64,000 bases of DNA from Thermosulfurimonas sp. F29 (GCF_019688735.1 NZ_JAIFYA010000001.1:434001-498000), one strand, 5' to 3'. Shown: positions 16,947 to 26,148, numbered from the stretch's first letter. The notes: generated from the letters alone by a model not told the origin. Made by a program: numbers and translations.

Positions 16947-17863
16947 GGATCTCGATCACCGATCGCTGCAATCTGCGCTGTCTTTACTGCAGCGGCAGGC
17001 CTTTCGAATGGCTGGCCCCGGAGAGGATCCTTTCCTACGAGGAAATTTATCGTCTGGTGAAGGTGGCGGTGCATCTGGGAGTGGAAAGGGTGCGGCTTAC
17101 CGGGGGGGAACCCCTGGTGCGCCGGGGGGTTGCCGGGCTGATAAGGATGCTCGCCGGCATCCCGGGGCTGCGGGACCTTTCCCTCACTACCAACGGTCTT
17201 CTTCTGGCGAATCTGGCTCAGGAGCTCCGGGGGGCCGGACTGCGCAGGGTCAATGTGAGCCTGGACACCTTCGACCCCGAAAAGTTTCGCAGAATTACCG
17301 GGGTGGACGGCCTCGAGCGGGTGCTGGCCGGCATCGAGGCCGCTCTCTCCGCGGGGCTCACGCCGGTGAAGGTAAATGTGGTGGTGATGCGGGGTTTGAA
17401 CGACGAGGAGGTACCGGAGCTGGCCCGGTGGACGCTTTCCACGCCGGTGCACCTGCGGTTCATCGAGTTCATGCCGGTGGGCGAAGGGACGGAGTGGGGG
17501 CCGGATCGATTCGTGCCCCTGGAGGAGATCCGGGAGAGGGCGGCGGAGGCCGGAGAGCTTCGTCCGGCCGAGGTGGAGGGAGGAGGACCGGCCCGGGTCT
17601 TCCGACTCCCCGGGGGAAAGGGCACCGTGGGATTTATTGCGGCCATGAGCCGACACTTCTGCCGCCACTGCAACCGCCTGCGCATCACTCCGGAGGGCCG
17701 GATAAGATACTGCCTCTTCTCCGACCGGGAGTTTGACCTGAGGCCCCACCTCGCCCGCGGGGAGGAGGCCCTGGCCGAGGCCCTTCGCCAGGCGGTACGC
17801 CGAAAACCGGCCTCCCGCCTCGGGCTTGAGCCGCGCAGACTCATGCGGACCATCGGCGGATGA
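16907..17863 (+). CDS. moaA: GTP 3',8-cyclase MoaA
   Basis: 318 residues. Radical SAM enzyme for the first step of molybdenum/tungsten cofactor synthesis from GTP. The N-terminal SAM cluster ligands are C21, C25 and C28 (DRCNLRCLYC). The second cluster is C-X2-C-X13-C (FCRHCNRLR ... RYC) near 250-270. The C-terminal GG needed for activity is present (MRTIGG). Overlaps DUF4416 upstream and the aminotransferase start downstream (ATGA). Confidence 0.95.
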   Translation: MLVDLFGRRITYLRISITDRCNLRCLYCSGRPFEWLAPERILSYEEIYRLVKVAVHLGVERVRLTGGEPLVRRGVAGLIRMLAGIPGLRDLSLTTNGLLLANLAQELRGAGLRRVNVSLDTFDPEKFRRITGVDGLERVLAGIEAALSAGLTPVKVNVVVMRGLNDEEVPELARWTLSTPVHLRFIEFMPVGEGTEWGPDRFVPLEEIRERAAEAGELRPAEVEGGGPARVFRLPGGKGTVGFIAAMSRHFCRHCNRLRITPEGRIRYCLFSDREFDLRPHLARGEEALAEALRQAVRRKPASRLGLEPRRLMRTIGG

Positions 17864-19143
17864 TTGACAAAGTGCGGGAAGAGGGGCAATATCAGGGTTC
17901 AACTCCTCTTAAGGTTGCGGGAAAGATGGCCTTTCCTCCCATAAGACCGGCTCGTCGAACGGAGAGGATCGAGTATGCGGTGCGGGACATCGTCGTCACC
18001 GCGGAGGAGGCGGCCCGTCGGGGAAAGGAACTGCTCTTCCTCAACATAGGGGATCCCATTCAGTACGACTTTTTCACGCCCCGGCCCATCGTGGAAGCCG
18101 CCTGCAAGGCCATGCTGGAAAACCTCACCGGTTATTCCGCTTCAGCCGGGGTGGACGAGGCCATCGAGGCCATACGGCGCGAGGCCCGTCGGGCCGGAAT
18201 AGAGCCGGTGGACATCTTCATCACCACCGGGGCCAGCGAGGCCATCGACTTCGCCCTCACCGCTCTGGTCAACAGCGGCGACAATGTCCTGGTGCCCTAC
18301 CCGGGCTATCCCCTCTACACCGCCATCCTGGCCAAACTGGAGGCCGAGCCCAACCCCTATTACCTGCGGGAGGAGGCGGGGTGGCAGCCCGATCCGGAGG
18401 AGATCGAGGCCAAGGTGAACGAACGCACCCGGGCCATCGTGCTCATCAATCCCAACAATCCCACCGGGGCGGTCTTCAGCCGGGAGGTCCTGTTGGCCAT
18501 CGCCGAGATCGCCCGTCGACACCGTCTGGTAATCCTTTCGGACGAGATCTACGACAAGCTGGTCTTTGACGGGGATCGGCATCACTCCATTGCGGCCCTG
18601 GCCCCGGATGTCCCGGTGGTGACTTTTAACGGTCTTTCCAAGTGTTACCTGGCTCCTGGGTTCCGGATAGGCTGGGGAATAGTTTCCGGGCCGGCGGAAG
18701 TGGTGAGCGACTACATCGAGGCCATTCACAAGCTGGCCCGGGCCCGGCTCTCCACCAGTCACCCCAAACAGTACGCCATCCCCGTGGCCCTGGAGGGGGA
18801 TCAGTCGCACCTTCCGGCGGTACTGGAGAAGCTCCGCCGGCGCCGCGACCTCACTTACAAAATGCTTAATGAGATCCCCGGGATCTCCTGTGTCAAACCC
18901 CGGGGAGCCTTCTACGCTTTTCCTCGTATAGAGATCCCGGGGGTCTCGGACCGGGAGTTCGTGCGGGAGCTGATCCTGGAGACCGGGGTGGTGGTGGTCC
19001 ATGGGAGCGGGTTCGGGGAGGTCCCCGGCACGGCCCACTTCCGGGTGGTCTTCTTGCCTCCGGAGGAGGTCCTGGAGAGGGCCTACACGCGCCTGGCTGA
19101 ATTTGCGGAAAGGTTCTTCCGCCGGCGGGGCCTTACGGTTTGA
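17860..19143 (+). CDS. PLP-dependent aminotransferase (AlaA/aspartate aminotransferase fold I)
   Basis: 427 residues. The PLP lysine is in FNGLSKCYLAPGFRIGW; NPNNPTG, DEIYDKL and the Arg of the C-terminal domain are also present. The sequence LFLNIGDPIQYDF is close to alanine/2-oxoacid aminotransferases of thermophiles, so glutamate-pyruvate transamination is the best guess. The ATG at 17860 is coupled to the moaA stop; the ATG at 17926 would fit the family length better, so the start is uncertain. Confidence 0.85.
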   Translation: MIDKVREEGQYQGSTPLKVAGKMAFPPIRPARRTERIEYAVRDIVVTAEEAARRGKELLFLNIGDPIQYDFFTPRPIVEAACKAMLENLTGYSASAGVDEAIEAIRREARRAGIEPVDIFITTGASEAIDFALTALVNSGDNVLVPYPGYPLYTAILAKLEAEPNPYYLREEAGWQPDPEEIEAKVNERTRAIVLINPNNPTGAVFSREVLLAIAEIARRHRLVILSDEIYDKLVFDGDRHHSIAALAPDVPVVTFNGLSKCYLAPGFRIGWGIVSGPAEVVSDYIEAIHKLARARLSTSHPKQYAIPVALEGDQSHLPAVLEKLRRRRDLTYKMLNEIPGISCVKPRGAFYAFPRIEIPGVSDREFVRELILETGVVVVHGSGFGEVPGTAHFRVVFLPPEEVLERAYTRLAEFAERFFRRRGLTV

Positions 19144-19828
19144 TTCCGGTGTAGATGGTTACCACCCCGAAGGTCAGGGGGTAAGCCTTAGGCTCCCGGA
19201 AACCGGCCTCCGAGAGCCAGGAGAGGACCACCTCCGGAGCGGCAAACTCGTAAATGGAACGGGCCAGATAATGATAGGCCTCGCGATCCCCGGTGAGCAG
19301 TCCTCCCAGAAGGGGCATGTAGTAACGGAGGTAGAGACGATAAAGGGGAGCGAATAGAGGGGTCCGGGGACGGGAAAATTCCAGGATGACCAGTTTGCCT
19401 CCCGGTTTGAGCACCCGGAAGGCCTCGAGCAGCCCCTTTTCGGGACGGGAGAGATTGCGCAGACCGAAGGCCATGGTGGCTCCGTAAAAGGTTTCCCCGG
19501 CAAAGGGGAGACTTTCGGCGTCCCCGCACACCGCTCGGATCCATCCGGCGAGGGGATCCCCGGAGAGCCGAAAGGTGCCGTAGAGGAGCATCTCCGGGGT
19601 GAGATCCAGAGCCACCACCGGTCGAGGCTCCTGACGGACCAGTTCCCTGGCGAGCACCAGGGTCCCCGCACACAGATCCAGGAGCGGACCGGGAAATCCG
19701 GCCAGTTCCGCGGCGGCCTTTCGCCTCCAGCGGGCGTCTATGCCCAGGCTTCCCAGGGTGTTCACCAGGTCGTATCTCCGGGTGACCCGGGAAAACTTTT
19801 CGCGCACGAAGCCTTTGCGGTCCTTCAT
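19133..19828 (-). CDS. menG: Demethylmenaquinone methyltransferase (MenG/UbiE family)
   Basis: 231 residues from ATG 19828, overlapping the mqnA stop by 4 nt. The opening VREKFSRVTRRYDLVNTL and the block GATMAFGLRNLSRPEKGL are UbiE/MenG hallmarks. SAM site is LLDLCAGTLVLARELV, somewhat altered from the usual GTGD. It would methylate demethylmenaquinone in the last step of menaquinone synthesis, fitting the mqn genes of the same operon. The 3' end overlaps the convergent aminotransferase by 11 bp. Confidence 0.9.
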   Translation of the reverse strand: MKDRKGFVREKFSRVTRRYDLVNTLGSLGIDARWRRKAAAELAGFPGPLLDLCAGTLVLARELVRQEPRPVVALDLTPEMLLYGTFRLSGDPLAGWIRAVCGDAESLPFAGETFYGATMAFGLRNLSRPEKGLLEAFRVLKPGGKLVILEFSRPRTPLFAPLYRLYLRYYMPLLGGLLTGDREAYHYLARSIYEFAAPEVVLSWLSEAGFREPKAYPLTFGVVTIYTGIKP

Positions 19829-20631
19829 GGAAGCTCCACGAACGCAAGGTCTTCCGGCCGGGAGATCTCGCCCCGGCGCGCCAGGTGCCGAAAGAATACG
19901 CGCAGGGCCTCCTGTTTTAGCCCGGAAAGGTCGTACTCCAGCCCCAGAAGATACCCGAGGGCCTCGTCCGGGGTAAGCGCGGAGGGACATCTCCGGGCGA
20001 TTTCCCTTAGATGGGCCAGGCCGTAAGCCCGGGAGAGGTAAAGGGCCCCGGCGAGGGGGCCGATGAGCTCGGAAAAAAGCTCCACGGCCCTCCGGTGCAC
20101 CGCGAGCACCGCGAACACGAAGGGAAGCCCGGTTCTCTCCATCCACACTCCGGCGAGATCCAGTACCTCCGGAAAAGGGGGATTCCGGCGCAGGAGCAGG
20201 GCCTCGTCGCCGATGGCGAGATAGCCGGCCTCCGCCGAACCGGGAGGGCCGGAACGATACCGGGGACTCAGACCGTAAAAGTCTTCGAGCAAAAGCTTCA
20301 GGAGGGCTACGGAGGTGGCGCTCTCGGGGGTCACGGCCACGGTCCGTTCGGAAAGACCCCGGAGGGGGCCCCGGAAAAAGAGGAGCACGCTTCCCACCCG
20401 GCCGGTGGCGCTGATGGAAAGATCGGGAAGGAGCAGGAGATCCCGGTGATGTTTGGCATAGGCCAGGGAGGATACGAGGCCGGCCTCGAGTTCTCCCTCC
20501 GCGATGAGACGGTTAAGTTGAGCCGGGCTGCCGTAGATCACTTTGACCCGGGAAGGGAGCAGATCCCGGAGCCGATAGCGCAGGGGAGCAGTGTTGAAGT
20601 AGTTGACCAGACCCAGCCTAAAGATCCTCAT
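19825..20631 (-). CDS. mqnA: Chorismate dehydratase MqnA
   Basis: 268 residues. MqnA turns chorismate into 3-enolpyruvylbenzoate, the entry step of the futalosine menaquinone pathway. Signature features: start LGLVNYFNTAPL, AQLNRLIAEGELEAGLVSS, and SATSVALLKLLL. The fold is a periplasmic-binding-protein type without a signal peptide, as expected. It overlaps the amidohydrolase by 14 nt upstream and menG downstream. Confidence 0.92.
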   Translation of the reverse strand: MRIFRLGLVNYFNTAPLRYRLRDLLPSRVKVIYGSPAQLNRLIAEGELEAGLVSSLAYAKHHRDLLLLPDLSISATGRVGSVLLFFRGPLRGLSERTVAVTPESATSVALLKLLLEDFYGLSPRYRSGPPGSAEAGYLAIGDEALLLRRNPPFPEVLDLAGVWMERTGLPFVFAVLAVHRRAVELFSELIGPLAGALYLSRAYGLAHLREIARRCPSALTPDEALGYLLGLEYDLSGLKQEALRVFFRHLARRGEISRPEDLAFVELP

Positions 20632-21832
20632 AGATGCGCGCCTCCACCTTTTTGGGACCTTCGAGAAGACCCCTCACCGGATCGGAACCGGAAAAGGATC
20701 CCGAAAGGGCGATCATCTCCGGGCGGAAACCCGGCGCGAGCGCCCCGAGATCCCGGCGTCCCAGGGCCTCCGCCCCCCAGAGGGTGCCCATGAGAAAGTA
20801 GGTCTCCGGGGGGATCTCGGGATAGGCGTAGTACAGGACCTCCATTTCCGAAAGGATGGAGAGCCGGTCGTTACTGGCCAGGCTGTCGGTGCCCAGGCAG
20901 GGTCTAAGTCCGGCCCGGAGGAGATCCGGGAGAGGTGGGAGCCCCACCCCGAGAAAGACATTGCTTCTGGGACAGAGGCAGGGACGCACCCGCCTCCGGG
21001 CCAGGATCTCGATGTCCTCCGGGCTTACCTGTACCACATGGACGCAGATGGTCCGGTCGTCGAGCACCCCCAGTCGATCCAGATAAGCCACCGGGGAGAG
21101 TCCCGGGGCCCGAAATTCCGGGTGAAACTGCCCTCTCTCCTCGAGAAGGAAACGGATGGGGCCGCTTCCGTCCCGGAGAAATAGGGTCTCCTCCGGGGAT
21201 TCGGCCACATGGATGGAAAAGGGGCGTCCCCGGCGCCTGGTCCAGCTCTTTATGGCCTGGATTAGCACCGGAGAGACCGTGTAGGGGGCATGGGGAGAGA
21301 GGGCGTAAACCATACGGGCTTCCGGGAACCGGGCCAGGAAATCCTTGAGCTCCGTGGTGCCCCGGAAATCAATGATTTCCCTGAAGTAAACGGTAAAAAA
21401 AGGGGCCTCCCGGAGGAGGGCCAGGGTGAGGCCGGTGTTGCCCACCTCTCCCAGCAACCCCACGCCCTCGCGCCACAGTTCCTTCAGGGCCTCGCCGGCG
21501 GCCCGGCGCACCTCTTCCAGGGAAAATTCGGCCCGCTTGCGCAGGAGAGACTTGACCCAGGTCACGAAGGACCCCGTGGGGGTGAGCCGGAAACGGAGGA
21601 CCGAGAGCTCCAGGTGGGTGTGGGCGTTGGCCAGGGCCGGAAGAAGGGCCACCTCGCCCAGATCCACGGAGCGCCCGGAGAAGGTGCGTCGCAGCAGGGA
21701 ATAGGGCCCCACCGCAACGATGCGCCCCCTTTCCACCGCCACGGCCCCGTTTTCCACCGGAGGGCCTTGCATGGGCAGGATCAGACGGGCCCTGAAGAGA
21801 ACCGGTTTGCGGGAGACGGGATATTCTTCCAT
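20618..21832 (-). CDS. Amidohydrolase, probable aminodeoxyfutalosine deaminase
   Basis: 404 residues of the metal-dependent amidohydrolase superfamily. Metal ligands: HTHLE near 69-73, SIHVAES, CVHVV, and the Asp in CLGTDSLASND. Its place between mqnC and mqnA supports deamination of 6-amino-6-deoxyfutalosine (MqnX). S-adenosylhomocysteine deaminase is the main alternative. Start ATG 21832 directly abuts the mqnC stop. Confidence 0.8.
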   Translation of the reverse strand: MEEYPVSRKPVLFRARLILPMQGPPVENGAVAVERGRIVAVGPYSLLRRTFSGRSVDLGEVALLPALANAHTHLELSVLRFRLTPTGSFVTWVKSLLRKRAEFSLEEVRRAAGEALKELWREGVGLLGEVGNTGLTLALLREAPFFTVYFREIIDFRGTTELKDFLARFPEARMVYALSPHAPYTVSPVLIQAIKSWTRRRGRPFSIHVAESPEETLFLRDGSGPIRFLLEERGQFHPEFRAPGLSPVAYLDRLGVLDDRTICVHVVQVSPEDIEILARRRVRPCLCPRSNVFLGVGLPPLPDLLRAGLRPCLGTDSLASNDRLSILSEMEVLYYAYPEIPPETYFLMGTLWGAEALGRRDLGALAPGFRPEMIALSGSFSGSDPVRGLLEGPKKVEARIYEDL

Positions 21833-22900
21833 TCACTCGAGCAGGCTGTAATCCATTCGTCTGCGCCGGGGCTCGTAACCGGCCGCCCGGATTATCCTGC
21901 GCATCTCCTCTTCGGAGAGGCGGTGCGCTACCCCCGCGGCGGCTACCACATTTTCCTCAATCATGGTGCTTCCGAAGTCGTTGGCCCCGAACTCGAGAGC
22001 CACCTGAGCCACCTTGGGTCCCTGGGTCACCCAGGAAGCCTGAAGGTTGGGCACATTGTCGAGTACTATGCGGGACACGGCTAGAGTCCGGAGGTATTCC
22101 ACCGGAGTGGCCTTGGGCACGGAAAGGGCCGTGTTGCCGGGCTGAAAGGGCCAGGGGATGAAGGCCGTAAATCCCCCGGTCTCGTCCTGGAGTTCCCGGA
22201 TCCGAAAAAGGTGTTCCACCCGTTCCTCAAGGGTTTCGATGTGTCCGAACATCATGGTGGCCGTGGTCTTGAGCCCCAAGCGGTGGGCTATGCGCATGAC
22301 CGAGAGCCATTCCTCCGCCGAGCACTTGTTGGGAGAAATCCTTCGCCGCACCCGGTCCACCAGGATCTCGGCCCCTCCGCCCGGGATGGAATCCAGACCC
22401 GCGGCGATGAGGCGTCGCAGGACCTCCTCTATGGAGAGCCCCTCCCGGCGGGCGAAAAAAACGATCTCCGGGGGGGAAAAACCGTGGACATGGATCCGGG
22501 GGAACCGTTCCTTGATGAAGGAGAGCATTTCCTCGTAGTAGGAGAGGGGAAGATCAGGGTGAAGGCCTCCCTGAAGGAGGATCTGATACCCCCCCAGGGT
22601 CAGGGTCTCCTCGATCTTGCGGGCGAGTTCCTCGAAGGAAAGAAGATAACCCCCGGGGTCTCCGGGAGAGCGATAGTAGGCGCAGAACTTGCATCCAGAA
22701 ACGCATATGTTGGTGTAGTTTATGTTACGATCCACCACATAGGTCACGATGGGTTCGGGGTGAAGGCGAAAGCGTATCTCCCGGGCGAGTTCCCCGAGTT
22801 CGAAGAGATCCGCCTCGAAGAGGATCCTGGCCTCGGCCCGGTTCACCCGTTCCCCGGCTCGGACCTTTTCCAGCACCTCGGGAAGAGACACCCTCTCCAT
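21833..22900 (-). CDS. mqnC: Cyclic dehypoxanthinylfutalosine synthase MqnC
   Basis: 355 residues from ATG 22900; the ATG at 22912 overlaps the -10 box, so it cannot be the start if this promoter is used. Radical SAM cluster motif CX3CX2C (CVSGCKFC) after VVDRNINYTNI. The block SIPGGGAEILVDRVRRRISPNK and the C-terminal IEENVVAAAGVAHR distinguish MqnC from MqnE. It closes the spiro ring of the futalosine pathway. First gene of the mqnC-amidohydrolase-mqnA-menG unit. Confidence 0.92.
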   Translation of the reverse strand: MERVSLPEVLEKVRAGERVNRAEARILFEADLFELGELAREIRFRLHPEPIVTYVVDRNINYTNICVSGCKFCAYYRSPGDPGGYLLSFEELARKIEETLTLGGYQILLQGGLHPDLPLSYYEEMLSFIKERFPRIHVHGFSPPEIVFFARREGLSIEEVLRRLIAAGLDSIPGGGAEILVDRVRRRISPNKCSAEEWLSVMRIAHRLGLKTTATMMFGHIETLEERVEHLFRIRELQDETGGFTAFIPWPFQPGNTALSVPKATPVEYLRTLAVSRIVLDNVPNLQASWVTQGPKVAQVALEFGANDFGSTMIEENVVAAAGVAHRLSEEEMRRIIRAAGYEPRRRRMDYSLLE

Positions 22901-22910
22901 GATCTCTCCC

Positions 22911-22939
22911 ATTTAACCGACCCCTCTTCCCACCGTCAA
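22911..22939 (-). promoter_or_regulatory. Promoter of the menaquinone operon
   Basis: Minus strand TTGACG (22939-22934), exactly 17 nt, TTAAAT (22916-22911). The start point would fall about 4 nt before the mqnC ATG at 22900, giving an almost leaderless mRNA. Confidence 0.65.
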
Positions 22940-22944
22940 CTCGA

Positions 22945-22969
22945 AAAAATGGGATCGGATCCTATTTTT
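22945..22969. repeat. Palindromic repeat copy 1 (AGGATCCGATCCT family)
   Basis: Arms AAAAATGGGAT and ATCCTATTTTT around CGG, one mismatch in 11 bp. It lies between the divergent mqnC and endoQ genes, close to the mqnC -35 box. Same family as 33634-33658, 33711-33735, 35615-35631 and 46009-46036. Confidence 0.7.
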
Positions 22970-23032
22970 GAGGGGGTGGTTGCCTTCGGGGAGGATTGTG
23001 GTAGCTCATACGGAGACACGAAAGGAGGCGAA

Positions 23033-24337
23033 ATGGCCGGAGCAAACCCTGGAAACGAATGGCCCCCGAGGGAGTGGTTCGGAAAATTCTACCTGGCCGA
23101 CCTCCATGTGCACAGTCGCTACAGCCGGGCCACCAGCCGGGACATGACCGTGCCCACTCTGGCCCGGGTGGCCCGGGAGAAGGGCCTGGCCCTGGTGGGC
23201 ACCGGGGACTTCACCCATCCGGACTACTTCCGGGAGCTCAGCGAATACCTCGTCCCGGCCCCGGAAGAAGGGCTCTATGTTTTCCGTGACGATCCGGAGG
23301 GGGTGCGCTTCGTGCTTTCCGCGGAGGTCTCCAACATATTCTCCCAGGGCCCCTACCGGAACCGGCGCATCCACACCCTCCTCCTGGCCCCCTCGCTGGA
23401 GGTGGTGCGGGAGATCAACCTGGCCCTCTCCCGGCTCGGGGATCTCTCCGCCGACGGACGGCCCACCTTCGGATTCCCGGTGAAAAAACTGGTGCGGCTG
23501 CTGCGCGAAATCTCCCCGGACATAGCCATCATTCCCGCCCACGCCTGGACGCCCTGGTACTCGGTCTTCGGGGCCTTTTCGGGATTCAACTCCGTGGAGG
23601 AATGCTTCGAGGAGGAAACCGAACACATCTGGGCCCTCGAGACCGGACTCTCCTCGGACCCCGAGATGAACTGGCGCATTTCGGCTCTGGATCGTTACAC
23701 CCTGATCTCCAATTCCGACGCCCACTCCCCGGCCAAGCTGGGACGGGAGGCCAACGCCTTCTGGTATCCCATGAGTTATCCGGCCCTGCTTTCGGCTCTC
23801 CGGGAGGGCAACCTGGCCTTCACCGTCGAGTTCTATCCCGAGGAAGGCAAGTACCACTTCGACGGCCATCGATCCTGCGGAGTCCTCTTCTCTCCGGCGG
23901 AAACCCGGGCCCACGGAGGCAGGTGCCCGGTCTGCGGCGAGCCTCTTACCGTGGGAGTGATGCACCGGGTGGAGGAACTGGCCGATCGTCCCGAAGGCTA
24001 TCGCCCCCCGGGCAAACCCCTCTCGGTGCACCTGGTGCCGCTTGAGGAAATCATCGCCGAGGCCCTGGGGGTGGGACCACAAAGCAAGCGGGTGAAGCGT
24101 ACTTATCGGCAACTGGTGGATCTCGCCGGAAGCGAGTTCGCTTTGCTTCTCGAAAAGCCTCTTTCCGAACTGGCTTCCTTCGTTCCGGAGAAGATCCTCG
24201 AGGGTATCAGACGGGTACGGGAAGGGCGAGTCTATGTGCGCCCGGGCTACGATGGAGTGTACGGGGTGGTATCCATTTTCGGAGGAGAAGAGGAAGAAAC
24301 TACCGCGGAGGCCCCTCGCCAGCAGAGCCTCTTCTGA
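23033..24337 (+). CDS. endoQ: Endonuclease Q (PHP-domain DNA repair nuclease)
   Basis: 434 residues from ATG 23033 with AAAGGAGG upstream; the open frame extends far upstream but only as antisense of mqnC. The PHP domain starts with ADLHVHSRYSRATS and has the metal-binding motifs GTGDFTHP, IIPAHAWTPW and NSDAHS. A Zn-ribbon-like CPVCGEPL follows near 300. EndoQ cleaves DNA 5' of deaminated bases and abasic sites in archaea and some bacteria. The C-terminal QQSLF resembles a PCNA/beta-clamp-binding peptide (QXXLF). Ends overlapping the 61-aa gene by 38 bp. Confidence 0.88.
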   Translation: MAGANPGNEWPPREWFGKFYLADLHVHSRYSRATSRDMTVPTLARVAREKGLALVGTGDFTHPDYFRELSEYLVPAPEEGLYVFRDDPEGVRFVLSAEVSNIFSQGPYRNRRIHTLLLAPSLEVVREINLALSRLGDLSADGRPTFGFPVKKLVRLLREISPDIAIIPAHAWTPWYSVFGAFSGFNSVEECFEEETEHIWALETGLSSDPEMNWRISALDRYTLISNSDAHSPAKLGREANAFWYPMSYPALLSALREGNLAFTVEFYPEEGKYHFDGHRSCGVLFSPAETRAHGGRCPVCGEPLTVGVMHRVEELADRPEGYRPPGKPLSVHLVPLEEIIAEALGVGPQSKRVKRTYRQLVDLAGSEFALLLEKPLSELASFVPEKILEGIRRVREGRVYVRPGYDGVYGVVSIFGGEEEETTAEAPRQQSLF

Positions 24338-24485
24338 GCCGCAGCCAGCGTTCGAGTTTCTCCCGGGGCACGGCCCTCAGAATAAACTCCCAGGTCTCCT
24401 CGAGCCACCTCAGGCGTTCTTCCACCGTGGTATCCCTGAAACGCCTCAGGGTCTCCGGGTCGGGAGCAAAATACCAATCCTTCAT
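24300..24485 (-). CDS. 61-residue protein paired with nucleotidyltransferase
   Basis: Starts at ATG 24485, overlapping the nucleotidyltransferase stop by 4 nt (ATGA). The sequence is helical and charged, with the core TTVEERLRWLEETWEFI and a basic tail (LRLRRGSAGEG). I know similar small proteins of this VEERLRWLEE type next to nucleotidyltransferases in thermophiles, but no function has been shown to my knowledge. The layout is that of a two-gene toxin-antitoxin unit; which member is toxic cannot be told. Confidence 0.6.
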   Translation of the reverse strand: MKDWYFAPDPETLRRFRDTTVEERLRWLEETWEFILRAVPREKLERWLRLRRGSAGEGPPR

Positions 24486-24952
24486 AACTTCTCCAGCATC
24501 TCGATGTCTTTAAGATCCTGGGGCCTTCCAGCCATTCTTTTGAGTCTTATAAGGGTATTCTTAGAAACCACGGGAATTTCTATGTCTTTTGCTTTTTTCC
24601 ATTCTATCTCGAGTTCCCCAAAGGGAACAGGCTCTTTGATAAAAAAGTCCACCTGTTTTATCAGATCGGCGGGATGATAGAGACTCATCATCACCATATT
24701 CTTTTCCCGAAAAAGTCTATCCCTTTCCGCGGGATTAAGAAGGATTTCTTTCGTAATCGGGACCCGGGGCATGAATCCGAGCTCTTCCATGGCTCCCCAG
24801 AACTTTTCCAGGTTTTCTCCGGACAGTTCTACAAAAAGATCAAGATCCGCGGTAAGGCGCACCACCCCGTGGAGCACCAGAGCCAGGCCCCCGGTAACGG
24901 CATACTTTACGGCCCGTTCATTTAATTTTCTGAATACTTCTTCGTAGAACAC
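24482..24952 (-). CDS. Nucleotidyltransferase (AbiEii/DUF6036-like)
   Basis: 156 residues with the minimal nucleotidyltransferase signature: AVTGGLALVLHGVVR then the metal-binding pair in TADLDLFVEL (D-X-D). Length and the EELGFMPRVP and LRLKRMAGRPQDLKDIEML blocks match DUF6036/AbiEii-like enzymes, many of which are toxins or antitoxins modifying tRNA. Lower G+C than its neighbours. Starts 31 nt inside the mscS 3' end and is followed by a coupled 61-aa gene. Confidence 0.75.
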   Translation of the reverse strand: MFYEEVFRKLNERAVKYAVTGGLALVLHGVVRLTADLDLFVELSGENLEKFWGAMEELGFMPRVPITKEILLNPAERDRLFREKNMVMMSLYHPADLIKQVDFFIKEPVPFGELEIEWKKAKDIEIPVVSKNTLIRLKRMAGRPQDLKDIEMLEKL

Positions 24953-26148
24953 TTTCCGGAAAGGGCCTCTTTCAGGTCAAACCCGGTGGGTTTCTGGAAG
25001 ATGCGGAGTTCGAACTCCGGCGCCGCGGCGATGATGTGATCGAATATGTCGGCCTGGACCTTCTCGTAGGGCACCCAGCGGGTGTCGGCCACGAAACAGT
25101 AAACCTCCAGGGGGAGCCCCTCGGCGGTGGGCTGGAGGTGACGCACCATGAGGGTCATGTCCTTGCGGATCATGGGATGGGCCCGGAGATACTCCTCCAC
25201 ATAGACGCGAAAGGTGCCCAGGTTGGTGAGACGCCGACCGTTCAGCGGAGAGGCCCCAGCGTCTATCCCCATCCTCCGGTTGTAGTCCTCGATCTCCCTG
25301 AGCTTGCGATCCAGGTAGTCCCGGAGGAGGTGAATGCGCCTCAGTCGTTCGAGAAGCTCGTCGTCCACGAACTTCACCGAGCTCTGATCCACCAGGAGAT
25401 GACGCTTTATCCGGCGCCCTCCGGAGCGCTCCATCCCCCGCCAGTTCTTGAAGGACTCCTCCATCAGGCGGTAGGTAGGAATGCTCACGATGGTCTTGTC
25501 CCAGTTCTGAACCAGGACATTGTAGAGGGTCATCTCCACCACCTCGCCGTCGGCGCCGAACTGAGGGGCCTCGATCCAGTCTCCGATGCGGATGAGATCC
25601 TGGCTGATGATCTGGACGCTGGCCACGAAGGAAAGAATGGTGTTGCGAAAGACCAGGATCACCACGGCGCTCAGGGCTCCCAGTCCGGAAAGAATGCCCC
25701 AGGGAGAGCGATCGAGCAGGGTGCACACCGCCACTATTCCCGCGGCAAGCCACACCAGGAACTTGAGGATCTGCACATAGCCACGGATGGGGTGTCTCCT
25801 GGCGAAGGGAAGCCGGTTGTAAAGCGCAAGCGCCACCGAGAGCCCTCGATTTACGATGAGGGCCGCCACCGGGGCAAGCAGGATCTCCACCGCCTTCACC
25901 ACCGGAGCCCTCACCTGCGGCACGAAAAGACTCCCGTAGTAGAGCACCGAAAGGGGGACAAGGTAGGCCAGAGCGGAGAAGACGCCGTGTTGTACCAGGA
26001 GGTCGTCGATGTCGGTACGGGAGCGCTCGGCCAGCCGTTGGATGAAAACGATCAGGGTGCGCCGGGTGAGCCAGTAGGCCAGCCAGGAGGCCGCAAGGAG
26101 AAAGGCGACCTTTCCCAGCAGCAGGGCCTCGGGAGGGAGGTTTTTCAT
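24922..26148 (-). CDS. Mechanosensitive channel, MscS family (YbdG-like)
   Basis: 408 residues. Several transmembrane helices are in residues 5-165; the pore helix and MscS beta domain follow (SGLGALSAVVILVFRNTILSFVASVQIISQDLIRIGDWIEAP). The long cytoplasmic part (GRRLTNLGTFRVYVEEYLRAHP, RHLQPTAEGLPLEVYCFV) is typical of the YbdG/MscM branch. It should relieve osmotic stress. ATG overlaps the HDOD stop. Confidence 0.88.
   Translation of the reverse strand: MKNLPPEALLLGKVAFLLAASWLAYWLTRRTLIVFIQRLAERSRTDIDDLLVQHGVFSALAYLVPLSVLYYGSLFVPQVRAPVVKAVEILLAPVAALIVNRGLSVALALYNRLPFARRHPIRGYVQILKFLVWLAAGIVAVCTLLDRSPWGILSGLGALSAVVILVFRNTILSFVASVQIISQDLIRIGDWIEAPQFGADGEVVEMTLYNVLVQNWDKTIVSIPTYRLMEESFKNWRGMERSGGRRIKRHLLVDQSSVKFVDDELLERLRRIHLLRDYLDRKLREIEDYNRRMGIDAGASPLNGRRLTNLGTFRVYVEEYLRAHPMIRKDMTLMVRHLQPTAEGLPLEVYCFVADTRWVPYEKVQADIFDHIIAAAPEFELRIFQKPTGFDLKEALSGKCSTKKYSEN

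Noticed and set aside
22211-23032. Upstream extension of the EndoQ frame
   Set aside because: It runs antisense through mqnC; the ATG at 23033 has a strong ribosome site and gives the normal EndoQ N-terminus.
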